Shown here: positions 9,854 through 20,700 of the stretch, in pieces | Layout of the letters: every line of letters starts with the position of its first letter | Position numbering within the stretch: position 1 is the stretch's first letter | Assembly (NCBI GenBank): GCA_001414485.1 | Contig: LLEY01000022.1 | Coordinates: forward strand, 806,001-870,000 | Reading direction: 5' to 3' | From: Calycina herbarum | Taxonomy: Eukaryota > Ascomycota > Leotiomycetes > Helotiales > Pezizellaceae | Length of the DNA stretch: 64,000 nt | The notes under the pieces: generated by a model | The model's database searches: none | Told to the model about the DNA's origin: nothing | Seen by the model: the letters and a program-made list of their open reading frames with translations, nothing else | Translations under genes and position numbers: made by a program

Positions 9854-12050
9854 TTAGCCACCAAAATGTGGGAGTAGGTATGTTGTTGAAATAGTGAGGT
9901 CAGTGAGAAGAGATGGTGAAGGTGAAGTTTGCGCGTTTCAAAACTGCACTATGCGCCCGATTGATTGCGGAGAGTCGTTTGTAAAGTTTTCTCTGAAGAA
10001 GGTGAGCATGCGAGTATCTAAAAGGATAGCTTTCTCATTACCTTCGCGTTGACGATTTGTTTGTAAAGTAAAGTTGTCTCTATGTGAAGATCAGCATACT
10101 AGCACATAGATGACACTCAATATGTACAAATCTTTGCGTAGGCGATCGTTCCGATCTGTTTGTAAAGTTGTCTAAAGAAAGGGTCAGCGTATGCGCACGT
10201 AGATGCGTAGTCTTTAGATAAATCATACCTTTGTTGCCGCTGTTCGGAGCGATCGTCCTGATGTGTTTGTCAAGTTGTCTCTATATAAAGTTTAGCATGC
10301 GCATGTAGATATATAGATGTAGCATTGAAGACATACCTTGGTTGTCTATGATCGGCAAGGAGGAAAAGGAAAGAAAGTTGTGAGGTTCAGAGCACCAAAA
10401 TGTATAGAGAGAGAGAGGGGTCAAATTGGAGCATTGTGATTGGCCCAATACTGCGCAATTTATCTGGACTAAATGTATCTTATCTCCTCACCCTGCAGCA
10501 CTAACAAAAGACAATGATTCGATGTTAGGGTTTCAAACAAGGAGCTCCTCCCATTCGCTTAGCTGCTGGTCTATGCTTTAGAACGCGCCCGCAAGTAATC
10601 TTAACCCCACGCTATGTATGCCAGGTGTGTAAGGTAGGAATACGGACCATAAGCCAGTAGAATAATGTTTATTTGCTCATACCCCAAATTCGATGTGCTT
10701 CACTCACAGGTCGCAATGGACTGCAATGCAGTCAGTTGTACCTGCTTACACTCTCATTGTGTGAGCAGGAGCTTTTGAAGACTCTGATCTCACATATAAG
10801 AAAGTTGTATTTATCGGTCTTCTTGACATGTTCTCTCTTTGAAGGAGGATCTACCGTCGAAAGTTGTCTAAAATAATATTTCACAATATTAGCTGAATTG
10901 CCTAAAAAGTGAGAGTTTGAGCCAAAGGCAGATAGATTGAAATATAGTTCCATATCATCTAAGAATATTGCCGTGATTGTCTTTCCAAAGCTTTGAGAAC
11001 TCTCCATTGATATCTACACCTTCAAATACCCTTTGAAACAACGAGTAGCGTCTTTCACTTGGATACGTGTCAATTTCCTTCCATCAATATGAATGTACTA
11101 GGTAAATAGAGAATGTGTCCTGTGTAGAAAACTGTAGTATCGTTACCCTTTAGAGTATGGTCTTCAAGAATCTTGGGTTTGCAGTAGTAATGGTCCAAAC
11201 ATAGATAATTTTGTCATTTTTATGAAGGCAATATATGACCCATGGGGGCTTGTCGACTTGATATAAAGACTATTAGCCGAGTACAAATGACTGGCAAATG
11301 AAAAACTGTGATCACGAAAAGAGGACAATAACCGGAAGCTTCATGACCATGTTCTCAAGATTTGAAAAAAGAAAGTACTAAGTGTTCTTTGAGCTAGGAC
11401 TCGTGCCACATAATCTTATTCATATGCGATCTTCCGACTTGAAAGGCTTTACTTCCGCATCTGAACGATACCACATTTCAAAATAAGGCACCTACTGAAA
11501 TAAAAATTGCCGGTTCCATAATTTTACCAAAATCTAGCTACTAGACAAGTAGCAATCGATATCAATACAAGAACCTCATTGCAATGTCAGTTCTCCCAGC
11601 TTGTTTGAAAAGCAATGACAGAGAAGACAAGCTGTAACGGAATTAACTCATCTCCCCCTTCCCAAGCTTCAAAAGATGATTTCGAAAGAGAAAAGGGAAG
11701 GCCTAAGCATGGAAAAATTGTACGTTAAAGGAGACTTCAAAAGTTGGTGTTAGCTTGAGTTCTTGGTGTATGGAGTGAAGATTGGAAGGCCCCTCGAAGA
11801 GTAAAGGCTCCATTATTTGCATACCGTTGGCTGCGCAAAGAACAGCAGTGCCTTTTGTGTTTTGGCGTCCTTGGGGTATGCCTGAGTAGAGAATGATAGA
11901 AGAACGGGACAATTTATAAGGATTGGGTTAGAGTTGCAGATGCTGTGCCGCCTTCAAATTCTCCAAAAACATAAGACCTGGGAATTAAAAATAGCGACAT
12001 AAACTTCCTCGAATAATTTTGTTATGAAACCGCCTCACTCATCATCAATA
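9854..12050. other. Gene-poor stretch upstream of the desaturase relic
   Basis: A tandem array occupies 9978-10345. From 10350 to 12050 only short unrelated ORFs occur on both strands, none with a recognisable domain or a convincing start. A (GA)n run lies near 10407. Confidence 0.5.
9978..10345. repeat. Degenerate tandem repeat, four units of about 80-106 bp
   Basis: GTTTGTAAAG or GTTTGTCAAG recurs at 9978, 10059, 10158 and 10264. Each is followed by TTGTCTCTA-like sequence, AGCAT(A/G)CGC(A)GTAGATG-like sequence and, in three units, CATTACCTT/CATACCTT. Three units begin with a CGATC/CGATT-type block. It sits just 5' of the desaturase relic start at 9853. Confidence 0.65.
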
Positions 12051-13140
12051 TTACCCAAGACTTCCAACAGCCCTTTCAAAAACCGACAATGTCGATTTCC
12101 ACACAATCTTGCTCCCTCCCTGTGCCCTCAAGGCCGCCAACGCAGGTGTGATATCCTTACTATCATCAGCAGGACCCAAAATATAAACACCACTCCCCTC
12201 GATATGTTTCGCAACTTCCACGCTTTTGGGCAAAACAGAAGCACCTCCTTCCCCCACCTTCATCTCACTGGGAAGATACCTACCGCTAGTCGCCAAAAAC
12301 AAACCCCTCTCCCCCGCCTCCTCAACATTAGTAGCCAAGAAATTCACAAACGGAAGAATAAACCATTTAAAGAAAGTTGCCGGTATAGCAACAAATCCCT
12401 TCTGTGATCCCATAAATCTTCCCACTGCGCCGGTGTTAACAAACCCCGGGTACTTGTGGATAAACGTGATAGAAGGGTTGGATTTCGCCAGTTCTTCGAA
12501 AGCAAGTGTTGTTTGTGTAGTGCTATATTTCATGGCTTTTTGGGCCTTGAAATCGTTTTTGATTTCTAGGTCTTCGAGGTTGACTTCGGATTCCATGCCT
12601 CCTCCGAGGATGGAGATGACGCGTGGTGTGGGGGAGGCGTTGAGGAGGGGAAGGAGGTTGTGTGTGAAGCGGAGACGGGTGTAGAAACAGAGCGCGTGAG
12701 GGATGTCAATTCCTTCAGTTGTGTCTGAAGATTTGGTTAGGGAGGATTTGAAGAGCTTGGAAATTGAGGAAGTACTTACCATTTCTTTCCCCTAGAGTAA
12801 TATATGCTGGGCTCATGAATAAGAGGTCCACTTTTTCTTCCTTCGCCTTGATTTCCTGGCACACTTTATCCACTTTCTTCAAAAGAGAAATCTCGGTTTC
12901 TTGGAAGACATAAGTCCCCTTGGAATTCAGGGACTCGAGCTCCTTCAATAAAGGTGTAGCGGCGCTTTGTGATCGTCCTACAATGTAGATTTTGGGGGAG
13001 GTTGTTTGTTTTGCGAATTGCTTCAAAGTTCCCATTCCAATTCCTGATGTGCCTCCAATGAATACAGCAACCAATCCTTCTGCCTGTTTTGACTCTTTGA
13101 AATTTGCATTGGATATACGGACATCTTTGATAGCGACCAT
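12051..13140 (-). CDS. Short-chain dehydrogenase/reductase-like protein
   Basis: Exons 12780..13140 and 12051..12724 (55-bp intron, GTAAGT donor) give 344 aa. The N-terminal Rossmann region is clear: LVAVFIGGTSGIGMGTLKQF carries the Gly-rich dinucleotide motif, followed by KIYIVGRSQSA and VDLLFMSPAY. Beyond the intron, YSTTQTTLAFEELAK sits where SDRs have the catalytic YxxxK. Here the +4 position is Gln, so the canonical lysine is absent, while FIHKYPGFVNTG follows as in fungal NAD(P)-binding relatives. Substrate unknown; activity through the classical mechanism is doubtful. It is divergent from ISA2 with a 570-bp shared upstream region. No other biosynthetic gene adjoins it. Confidence 0.85.
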
Positions 13141-13710
13141 TGTGAGTATCCCTACTTGGACTTGTAGAGTTGAAGGTGTGATGAATGGGATTGATGAAAG
13201 CGGCTGAAGAGAAGTAGGGAAATTGACTGAAGGGAAGAACTTAACTCTTTATATACTTTAGGGAAACTGGCTGTGCCATATCTAGGTATCGATGATCTAC
13301 TAAGTGTGAGTCGTGAATCGACGCCGCTCGCATTTTTGAAGGTCTCAGGGATTGAATGCGAGGAACCCTGACAGTGCATGGGGAGCTTTGTAATAGATGT
13401 CTGTGATAGGCCTAGGAGTGATATATGGGGCAATGAGTTTGGAAGAGAGAAATGTATTGGAAATTCACGAATTCTTAAGAGCATCTGTAGGTTATATGGC
13501 TCATAGTACGGGTGTTGGAACTTAGAACGTTCCGAGATCTTCCATTTTCAAACGTTCAGTTGGAGTGGTTTTGCTCGAAAGTCATTTCACGTGATCTCTT
13601 TCGTCACTTCAATTTTGGAAACAATCCAAGAGGTAACCAGGAAACGAAGCAACCGGATCCTCAAAACCCAACACTTGTCGCGTATCAACGCCGTCGTAAA
13701 TCCTTCCAAA
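13141..13710. other. Divergent promoter region, SDR / ISA2
   Basis: No gene supported. It serves as the 5' region of both flanking genes. The TATA box of the SDR gene lies at 13248-13255. Confidence 0.5.
13248..13255 (-). promoter_or_regulatory. TATA box of the SDR gene
   Basis: TATATAAA on the minus strand, about 110 bp before the ATG at 13140. Confidence 0.45.
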
Positions 13711-14439
13711 ATGGCCACACGGTCATTCACAAGAACCTGCTCGCAGCTAGCAACCTCACAACCCTCCTGCGCAGCAAGAACGTTCATCCAACTCGCCCCC
13801 CGCAGATTCCACCACTCTACCCCGCCACCCCTCGATTTCCTCCTACCTTCCATATCGCAGACTTCTCATCTCCAAGCCAATAAGAGAAGAGCATCAAGTC
13901 GAGTCCAAGTCCAAGCCCAAGCAAAGAGGACATTTACATCTTCTGTTTGTCGCCAAACAACCGCCATCTACAACCCGCAGAAAGATGAAGATGGGAAGTT
14001 TATGGAAATCGATATCACGCCTAGAGCTTCAAATGTATGTTTATCCGTGGGAAGGAAGCTTGATGGGTGCATGTGCTAATTATTTCTCCAGAGATTAAAA
14101 CAAATAATGGCCAAAGACGAGAACCCCGACCTAGCCCTCCGATTCCAAGTAACAAGCGGCGGTTGCCACGGCTTTCAATACACCATGGAGCTTACAACCC
14201 TCCCATCTCTTCCTCCCTCCTCCAAAGCCGAATCACAATTGAGCGAAGACGATACAGTGTTCATGGCAGACGATGGATCAGGGGCCAAAGTTGTGATGAA
14301 TGCCGATAGTTTGGAGTTGCTTAAGGGCAGTAAAGTTGATTTTAGTATGGAATTGATAGGAAGCCAGTTTTTGATTGCGGATAATCCAAGAGCTACGAGT
14401 AGTTGTGGATGTGGGACTAGTTTCGCTGTCGCTGATTGA
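13711..14439 (+). CDS. ISA2: Mitochondrial iron-sulfur assembly protein Isa2 (A-type)
   Basis: A-type scaffold/carrier needed for 4Fe-4S maturation of mitochondrial aconitase-class and radical-SAM proteins, with Isa1. Exons 13711..14034 and 14092..14439 give 223 aa. I chose the ATG at 13711 (context CAAAATGG) because the sequence after it is a typical basic, Ser/Thr/Arg-rich mitochondrial presequence. The frame is also open upstream to 13591. The HesB/IscA fold starts at IDITPRASNRLKQIM. Its three conserved cysteines are visible in SGGCHGFQY and in SSCGCGTSF near the C-terminus. The N-terminal extension before the fold (about 100 aa) is long, as in other filamentous fungi. Confidence 0.9.
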
Positions 14440-15338
14440 AGGATGTCGGTGGATCGTGGAAGGGGGAAGCATAGGGTTGAGATGCATACTTGGATAATGC
14501 GATTGGAGGATATACATGGGCTCGGAGGTGCATAGCCCTAGGAATTCTGGGAGACATTATATACAACTCTAGCTCAGAAATGTACAGAATTACAAAGAGT
14601 GAGGAATTTTGATCTTTGTGCAAGCAAACAAGCCGACTAGAACACCCCTTCCGATCCCAATCTTTCCAAACAGCGGATCAAGAAACTAAACCAATGTCAA
14701 GCACACATCAAGCAGGACAATGAGTTGTAAGTAAGCCACGAGTAAGTGATGGCTTACGCGCGGCTTACTTTGCAGCTTACCCACAGCTCACTTGCAGCTT
14801 ACTCGTTCAGAAAAAGTTAAACAACAAGGGAGTGAGAATATCAACCTCGGAACGAGTACCAACTTCTTCCAGTTCGCCGTGGTTGTTTTCTCTAAACCCC
14901 AAGTTCAGTATGGCTAAATAGAAAGTCACAAGTAAGCTATCAAATACCGAGTAAGCTACACCCGTTTTTGGCTCCCAAATGTGATACCCGGTAATCTGTC
15001 AAGTGACGGGTAAGCCGAACAATTATTTGTGGGGGCCAAAAAGAGAGGTAAGCTCTCAAATGGATAGTAATCCAAGCATCAAAGTTGGGGGCCAAAGAAG
15101 TCGCGGATAAGCCATTAGATAATCAGTAAGCCATACAATCCAGTAGGGGAGTTGGATGAAAAGGAAAGGGAAAACATTCAACCACTCCACATAATTAGAA
15201 TTTCACACGAACAGATGTCTGGGCAAAGTGTCATATCATTCATTGTTATGCTCATATTACGCCCCATCCCATATGCTAACCGTAGCTGAAGCATGAAAAA
15301 ACAGACCCGTGCCCAATTATCATAACATCTACAACAGC
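14440..15338. other. Intergenic, ISA2 / RPL7 convergent 3' ends
   Basis: No gene supported. The 14730-15135 part is strikingly enriched for GTAAGC / GCTTAC (see findings). Confidence 0.5.
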
Positions 15339-16860
15339 CTAGTTCATTCTTCGGATCAAGGCGTTGATCTTGTCCTCTCGGTTTCCGAGATCTCCACCCT
15401 CCACGAAATGACGGAACTTGCGGGTCTTGAATCCTCCGGCATTTGGGTTGGAGAGCTTGAATGGCCACAAGAAGTTGGCGGCTTGCTTGAAGTTTGGTCC
15501 GACGGTGAAGATCTCGTGGATCAAATCCTCCATACAGACGATACCATACTTGCCAAGGGTGTTCTCGATGATGGCGTTGTCGGTAAGAGCGATACGTTGC
15601 TTCTCGACCTTTCCATAGCCACGCTTGTAGATGAGCTCACGAACAGTCTTGAGGTTGGGGTATCCGTATGCGATCCATGGCTCGACAACCTTCAACATCT
15701 CGAGGGTAGCCTTGGTCATACGAACAAAGACACCGTTGTTGATTTGGAGAAGACGGAGGAGTTGGAGGATCTTTCGGGGCTTTGGTGCAATCTTGTTGAT
15801 ACTAAATACATGTTAGGAAAATACTGCCAGACGACAGGTTATGAAAAGCTTACCCCTTGATACGGACGACAAAGACCAACTTATCCTCGGCTGGGATGTA
15901 GAAGGAACCATCTTGCTTGGCCAAACGTTGAAGACGGATCTTCTCACGCTCTTGGTCGCGGTACTCCTTGACGTACTTCTCAGCACGCTTGAAGATGACA
16001 CCACGCTTCTCCTTTTGTGCCTATTCAATAAAGTCAGTAAAGGGTTCGAGAGATAAAGCTCGAACACGCAGATTACAATCTCAAAGATAAATCAGACCCG
16101 AAAGATGGTTAATTGGCGACAACATCGATACTTTGTATCTAGTCGCGAAAGTGGTGTTATGCATCATGTAGTCCTTGAGATGCCATCCGTGTGTTGAAAG
16201 AGAGTAATCACGAACCTTCTTCTTCTTCTCAAGCTCGGCGGATCGCTCCTCGCGGGCCTTCTCCTGGCTCTTGCGCTTCTTCAAGAGAGTCTCTGGGACG
16301 AGAATTTGGTCCTTGGTAGGGACGGATCTAGTTCAGTTAGTCCTGTGTCCAGCATACATATTGTATGAAGTGAGCGCCGAGTGGGAATTGCAGCTAAAGC
16401 GCGACATTCTTGCAGAGGGCTAACTCGAAAGTATGAATTTGATCGGTGAGATGACCCAAAGTTATCGGATAATTCAAGAACCTAATAAAGGGGAGAATAA
16501 CACGAATAATTGGCAGAGTCTCATCCGACAAGACCCCGGACCGAAGTCTAGGAACAAGTGCGCGCACTTGACAATTTCCTACCCTCCATTGGCAGTACTA
16601 TCGTTGTGTGCGGCAATAAATTTAAAGGAGAAGAACGAATCTTCAACCTCAAGACCCCGTACTATCTTTCCAACGACGCAAGTTGTTGAACCTAGATCGA
16701 GGGGAAGTAGCTCAGGAAAGAATCGAGCTGGCTGCCAGACATCGGCCACTCTGGAGCTGGCTTTCGATGCCGTGGTAACTCAGCGAAGGACGGCGGACGA
16801 TATAACTGCGATTCCCATCGAGAGATGGGATTAGGGAACGTACTGGTTGGTGGACGACAT
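15339..16860 (-). CDS. RPL7: 60S ribosomal protein L7 (uL30)
   Basis: Structural protein of the large cytosolic ribosomal subunit. Exons on the minus strand: 16844..16860, 16216..16327, 15854..16020, 15339..15801, giving 252 aa. The first exon encodes only MSSTN and part of the next codon. It is followed by a 516-bp intron, a pattern typical of fungal ribosomal-protein genes. Family landmarks are [83 protein letters not shown] and the C-terminal [20 protein letters not shown] looked for C/D box snoRNA motifs in the long intron and found none convincing. Confidence 0.96.
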
Positions 16861-17433
16861 GTTGGGCGATTGTCGAGTGTCGAAGTTGGCGTGAAAAGTT
16901 CGAAAAAGAAGAATATGAAATTTCAGTGGGAAAATAGGTCTCGGTAAAAGAACCCCTGCTAGTCCAGAAAGCGTTAGCGCGATCTCTCACGTGTCTGCTT
17001 CCCGCACTTCCTTGAAGGGTTTTCCAGGTTACCACGCTATGTTATATAAAACTTGAAAAAATGAAATAAATAGTAGATGATATAGAGAGCCTTAAGCAGG
17101 AACTCTACTGAGATTTAACTATTTAACATAACTTCCTACGATTTTGTTGAAAGACTTGCGACTGGGTCTTTACGGCGACCGAATCAGCCACTTTCGGCAC
17201 AAGTAGAGGAGGGCCGTCAGTGTTCAGAATAAGTACTCACGAGCTCTCAGTAATTGGTTTCAGAGAATTACTTCAATTTTGCTACGAATCAGAAACAACT
17301 ATCTCATCATTCCTTCATTTTTGAAAAGCCCTCTGTACTTCATTTTCAAGGGGAACACTCAGGCAACCAGCGTTTTTGACTGCCTTTACACCAATTCTAA
17401 ACAACATAGTGGAGGATCCTTGACAACACCAAA
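16861..17433. other. Divergent promoter region, RPL7 / ATS1
   Basis: About 570 bp between two start codons. No ORF is supported and no named site can be assigned. Confidence 0.5.
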
Positions 17434-18522
17434 ATGTCAACATTATTCGCAATAGGATCAAATGGTTCCGGCCAACTAGGAATAGGCCACAAAGAAGACG
17501 TCTCCGTCCCAAAGCAAGTCCACTTCAAAGATGACATCAATCCTCCAACAATAACTCAAATCCGAGCAGGAGGAAACCACACCCTCCTCCTCGCATCCAA
17601 AGAACTATACTACTCCGGAGATACCACCAGTGGAGCATGTGGCCTCACATCATCAGAAACTCCCTCCCCTCAGTTCCAGAAAATCCGTCTAAGCTCCGAA
17701 GACTCATCACCTCTTCACAACCCAATCACGACATTATGTGCAGCAACCTGGGAATCCTCAATCATCGTCCAACAAGATGAAAACGGAAAGGCTACAAAAA
17801 TCTACACCTTCGGAATCGGAAACAAAGGCGAACTGGGACAAGGAGAACTCCTTTTTCGCTCTTCCAAAGCGCAACTTATCAAAGATTTCCCACCCGCAGG
17901 AAGGGAAGTTGTAGATTTAGCAGCTTCTGTTAGTCACGTTCTCGCTGTCCTCGATAATGGCGATGTTTACGGATGGGGAAGTGGTAGGAAGGGTCAACTA
18001 GGTCTACCAGAAGGTATCATATATCAACCGCGGAAGATTGATGGGGTTGATTTTAAGGTTGCACGGGCGGTTGGTGGACGGGAGTTTACGTATTTATTGG
18101 GTGAGCCTGGTACTGGAAATCATCTTGTTTTGGGATCTGATAAGGGGGCTATTAAATCGGGTGCACCGAAGTCAGTGCCTGGGTGGAAGAATGTTGGTGC
18201 GAGCTGGGGAAACATTTTTATTTTGTTGCAGAATGGAGAGTTAGTATCGTGGGGGAGAGATGATCATGGGCAACATGCTCCACCAAATCTACCATCAATA
18301 TCACAAACCGCCATTGGTAGTGAACACGCTGTAGCTTACTCTACGGAAGGAAGTGTACTGGCATGGGGATGGGGAGAACACGGAAATTGTGGACCAAACA
18401 CGACGAATGGGGATGTTAAAGGCAGGTGGAATGTTGTGGCTTCCAATCAATATCTACCACCAGGAAGCAAAATCTCCAGCATCGGAGCAGGATGTGCTAC
18501 GAGTTGGGTTTTCATTAGCTAA
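17434..18522 (+). CDS. ATS1: RCC1-repeat protein, Ats1/Kti13-like
   Basis: Single exon, 362 aa. RCC1-type blades are visible along the whole length: LFAIGSNGSGQLGIGH, IYTFGIGNKGELGQGE, VYGWGSGRKGQLGLP, LVSWGRDDHGQHA and VLAWGWGEHGNCG. The N-terminus and the overall length match yeast Ats1/Kti13 (about 333 aa), which acts with Kti11 in Elongator-dependent wobble-uridine tRNA modification and diphthamide synthesis, rather than the longer nuclear Ran exchange factor RCC1. The assignment to Ats1 is inferred from size and N-terminal similarity. It is convergent with RAD9; the two stop codons are about 170 bp apart. Confidence 0.8.
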   Translation: MSTLFAIGSNGSGQLGIGHKEDVSVPKQVHFKDDINPPTITQIRAGGNHTLLLASKELYYSGDTTSGACGLTSSETPSPQFQKIRLSSEDSSPLHNPITTLCAATWESSIIVQQDENGKATKIYTFGIGNKGELGQGELLFRSSKAQLIKDFPPAGREVVDLAASVSHVLAVLDNGDVYGWGSGRKGQLGLPEGIIYQPRKIDGVDFKVARAVGGREFTYLLGEPGTGNHLVLGSDKGAIKSGAPKSVPGWKNVGASWGNIFILLQNGELVSWGRDDHGQHAPPNLPSISQTAIGSEHAVAYSTEGSVLAWGWGEHGNCGPNTTNGDVKGRWNVVASNQYLPPGSKISSIGAGCATSWVFIS

Positions 18523-18693
18523 TGGGCTTGCTTGCTTCCTCCTCGTTATTTGTGCCACCGTGCAATACATATGTCTCTGTGCAAGCCATAAGTCGCCAGC
18601 GAAGGAACTGGTCGTGGTCTGGGGGCAAGTGGTGAGGCTTTTAAGAACGGCCGATATATGTTGCGAGGTTTCAGAACCTTGGGGATTACCCAT

Positions 18694-20378
18694 TCAATCA
18701 TCAAGCAAACCCTTAATCTAATGAAGAAGTCAGAAAACATGGCCTCAGTAAAGAAACTGGATATCTTACCTCAGACATGCTCTGGGTAGGCCCAACGCGC
18801 TGAGTTGGTGCCTGTCGGAGGTCCTGATCCTCATTTGGATCGCTGGGGCGTTTATTGGCACTTTGGTTGGACGCATTTGCGTTTCGCTGATTACGACTGG
18901 AATTCAATGTGGCCCCGTGGTTCTGTCACCAGTCAGAAGATTATCCCAAAACAAAGCTGATACTTACAAGTTCATCTCCTCGGTCCTGGTCCCAAAGCAA
19001 CATGGCATCATCGTCATCATCGTAGTTGACAGGGTCCCATACTTGGTCGCCATCAGCAGCAGGCATGAAGAGGGCATCGGATGGTATGCTAGGTTGAGGT
19101 GGTGGTGGAGATGGTCTAGTAACTTTACTCTTTCCAACCTGACTTTCTCGCATAGAAGCAGCTCGGGGCGGAGGAGGTGGCATTTCAGATGGTGTGGCTC
19201 TTCCGGAATTAGAAGCGGCATCAAGAGGTTGTCTCGATGCTAGTCGATTAGAAGCTGCCCTAGATGCATTCGGTGCAGGTGTTGCCGTTTTTCCTCTGGC
19301 TTCCCCAACCGTCATGAGAATGAACTCACTTAGTATACCTCCATCGTCACTGTACGTCAACTGCATAGGTGATGCTGGACGGGAATAGCAAGCTTTTACA
19401 AGAGTAGTCGTTATGCCAGCGTGCGTTATAATGGATTTGAAGTCCTTGACGCTGATGACGATGTGAAGTTGTTCTTCGACTGAAAACTCCGAAAACTCCA
19501 ATGTGTCCACTGCTATGGTTGTATGCAGAGGTTGCTTCAGTATTTCTGTCCGGGGTTAGTAATAGCCTAGAAACGAAGCCAGATGATTTACAACCATTTC
19601 CTGAGACGATTTTCTCGGTATAGCTTGTCAAACTCACACGGCCGTTTTCAGAGTATATGTCAAGCTGTTCTGTACCGGGTCCGAAGTGCTCGACAAACTC
19701 TCGTAAAGTCCTCGACGAGATGGCCCAATGATTGTTGACGTTTGCCTTGGTAAACTGAGCGTGCATGGGAGCAACAGACTCAAAGGTAAGGCGATATGTT
19801 TTAATAACGCCTATGAGAGTTAAGTTCATCATCCCTCGAGATAATGGTTTCACTGACATACCATGCCGACAAATGATCCTTACAACAAACCGACTTCTCG
19901 CTTGGCCCTCGCCATCTTGAACGGAAACTTCGCATCTCTCAACAGCAGTCTCCCTTTCTCGAGAAGGATCACTGACTCGACCCTTGAAAACGGACAATAG
20001 AGCCTTGAAATCATGTAAGACCAAGCCTGCAAAAGCAAGATCAAAACTCACCTTGTTATAAATCCTACAATTGAACTTCTCTTTCGCTTGAGTAGATCCT
20101 CTCGCGGATGGCTGCTTGTAGTGGTATTTTGTGAAGAATTTATTTCCAATCAAAGTGAAGGAAGCATAGGCAGATTTGGAAGAGTTGAGAGCAGTCAAAA
20201 CCAACTAATCATGTTTGAAATCAGTATAATTGATTAATTGAGAAATATAGGAAACACCACAGACCTTGTCTTGAGATGCTTCGATGGAAACGGCTTCGTT
20301 GAATTTCCCCAGGCACACGAGAGCATCATGCAGCTTGCCGATTGCCTCGGGATTGAGCGTGAAATTTAGAATGGCCAT
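18694..20378 (-). CDS. RAD9: DNA damage checkpoint clamp subunit Rad9
   Basis: PCNA-like subunit of the 9-1-1 clamp that activates ATR/Mec1-type checkpoint signalling (Rad9 of S. pombe/metazoan type, not budding-yeast Rad9). Seven minus-strand exons: 20265..20378, 20052..20204, 19862..20003, 19595..19810, 18968..19545, 18770..18886, 18694..18717, giving 447 aa. The clamp fold spans about residues 1-260, with MAILNFTLNPEAIGKLHDAL at the start, ALLSVFKGRVSD, and EILKQPLHTTIAVDTLEF after intron 4. The C-terminal tail is disordered and Pro/Ser/Asp-rich. It ends in VGPTQSMSEIKGLLDD, joined by a 24-nt last exon; this matches the conserved C-terminal end of fungal Rad9. Introns 2 and 4 can be read through in frame for a while, so naive ORF calls miss them. 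Confidence 0.92.
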
Positions 20379-20700
20379 GATGAGAAATGAAAGGATTTCA
20401 TGGAATTATTCGCGATGCGCTCGTCCTTAGCATGTTCCTTACTCTCAGTGGAGAGACTACTGTGCTGTGCAGGTGGTTTTCTGGGGTGGGTGGTTGCACT
20501 GAATTCAGCGGGGACGTTGCGTCGAAAACAGGCAGCATCGTTGGTGCCCCGCGCTTTGTGTACAAATCAACCAGCAATCCCAACAACACTACAACCTTTT
20601 TTCAATTCCTGTATTTCTAGGCGTATCTGCCATTAATATAGCTTCATTTGCAGTGGCTGCGCCTTTCTGCGACCCTCCTTTTCTGGTCGCTGCCGCCAAG
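20379..20700. other. Divergent promoter region, RAD9 / F-box gene
   Basis: 322 bp between the two start codons. No other feature supported. Confidence 0.5.

Noticed and set aside
16328..16843. Intronic snoRNA in the long RPL7 first intron
   Set aside because: No RTGATGA/CTGA box pair at suitable spacing on the coding strand.
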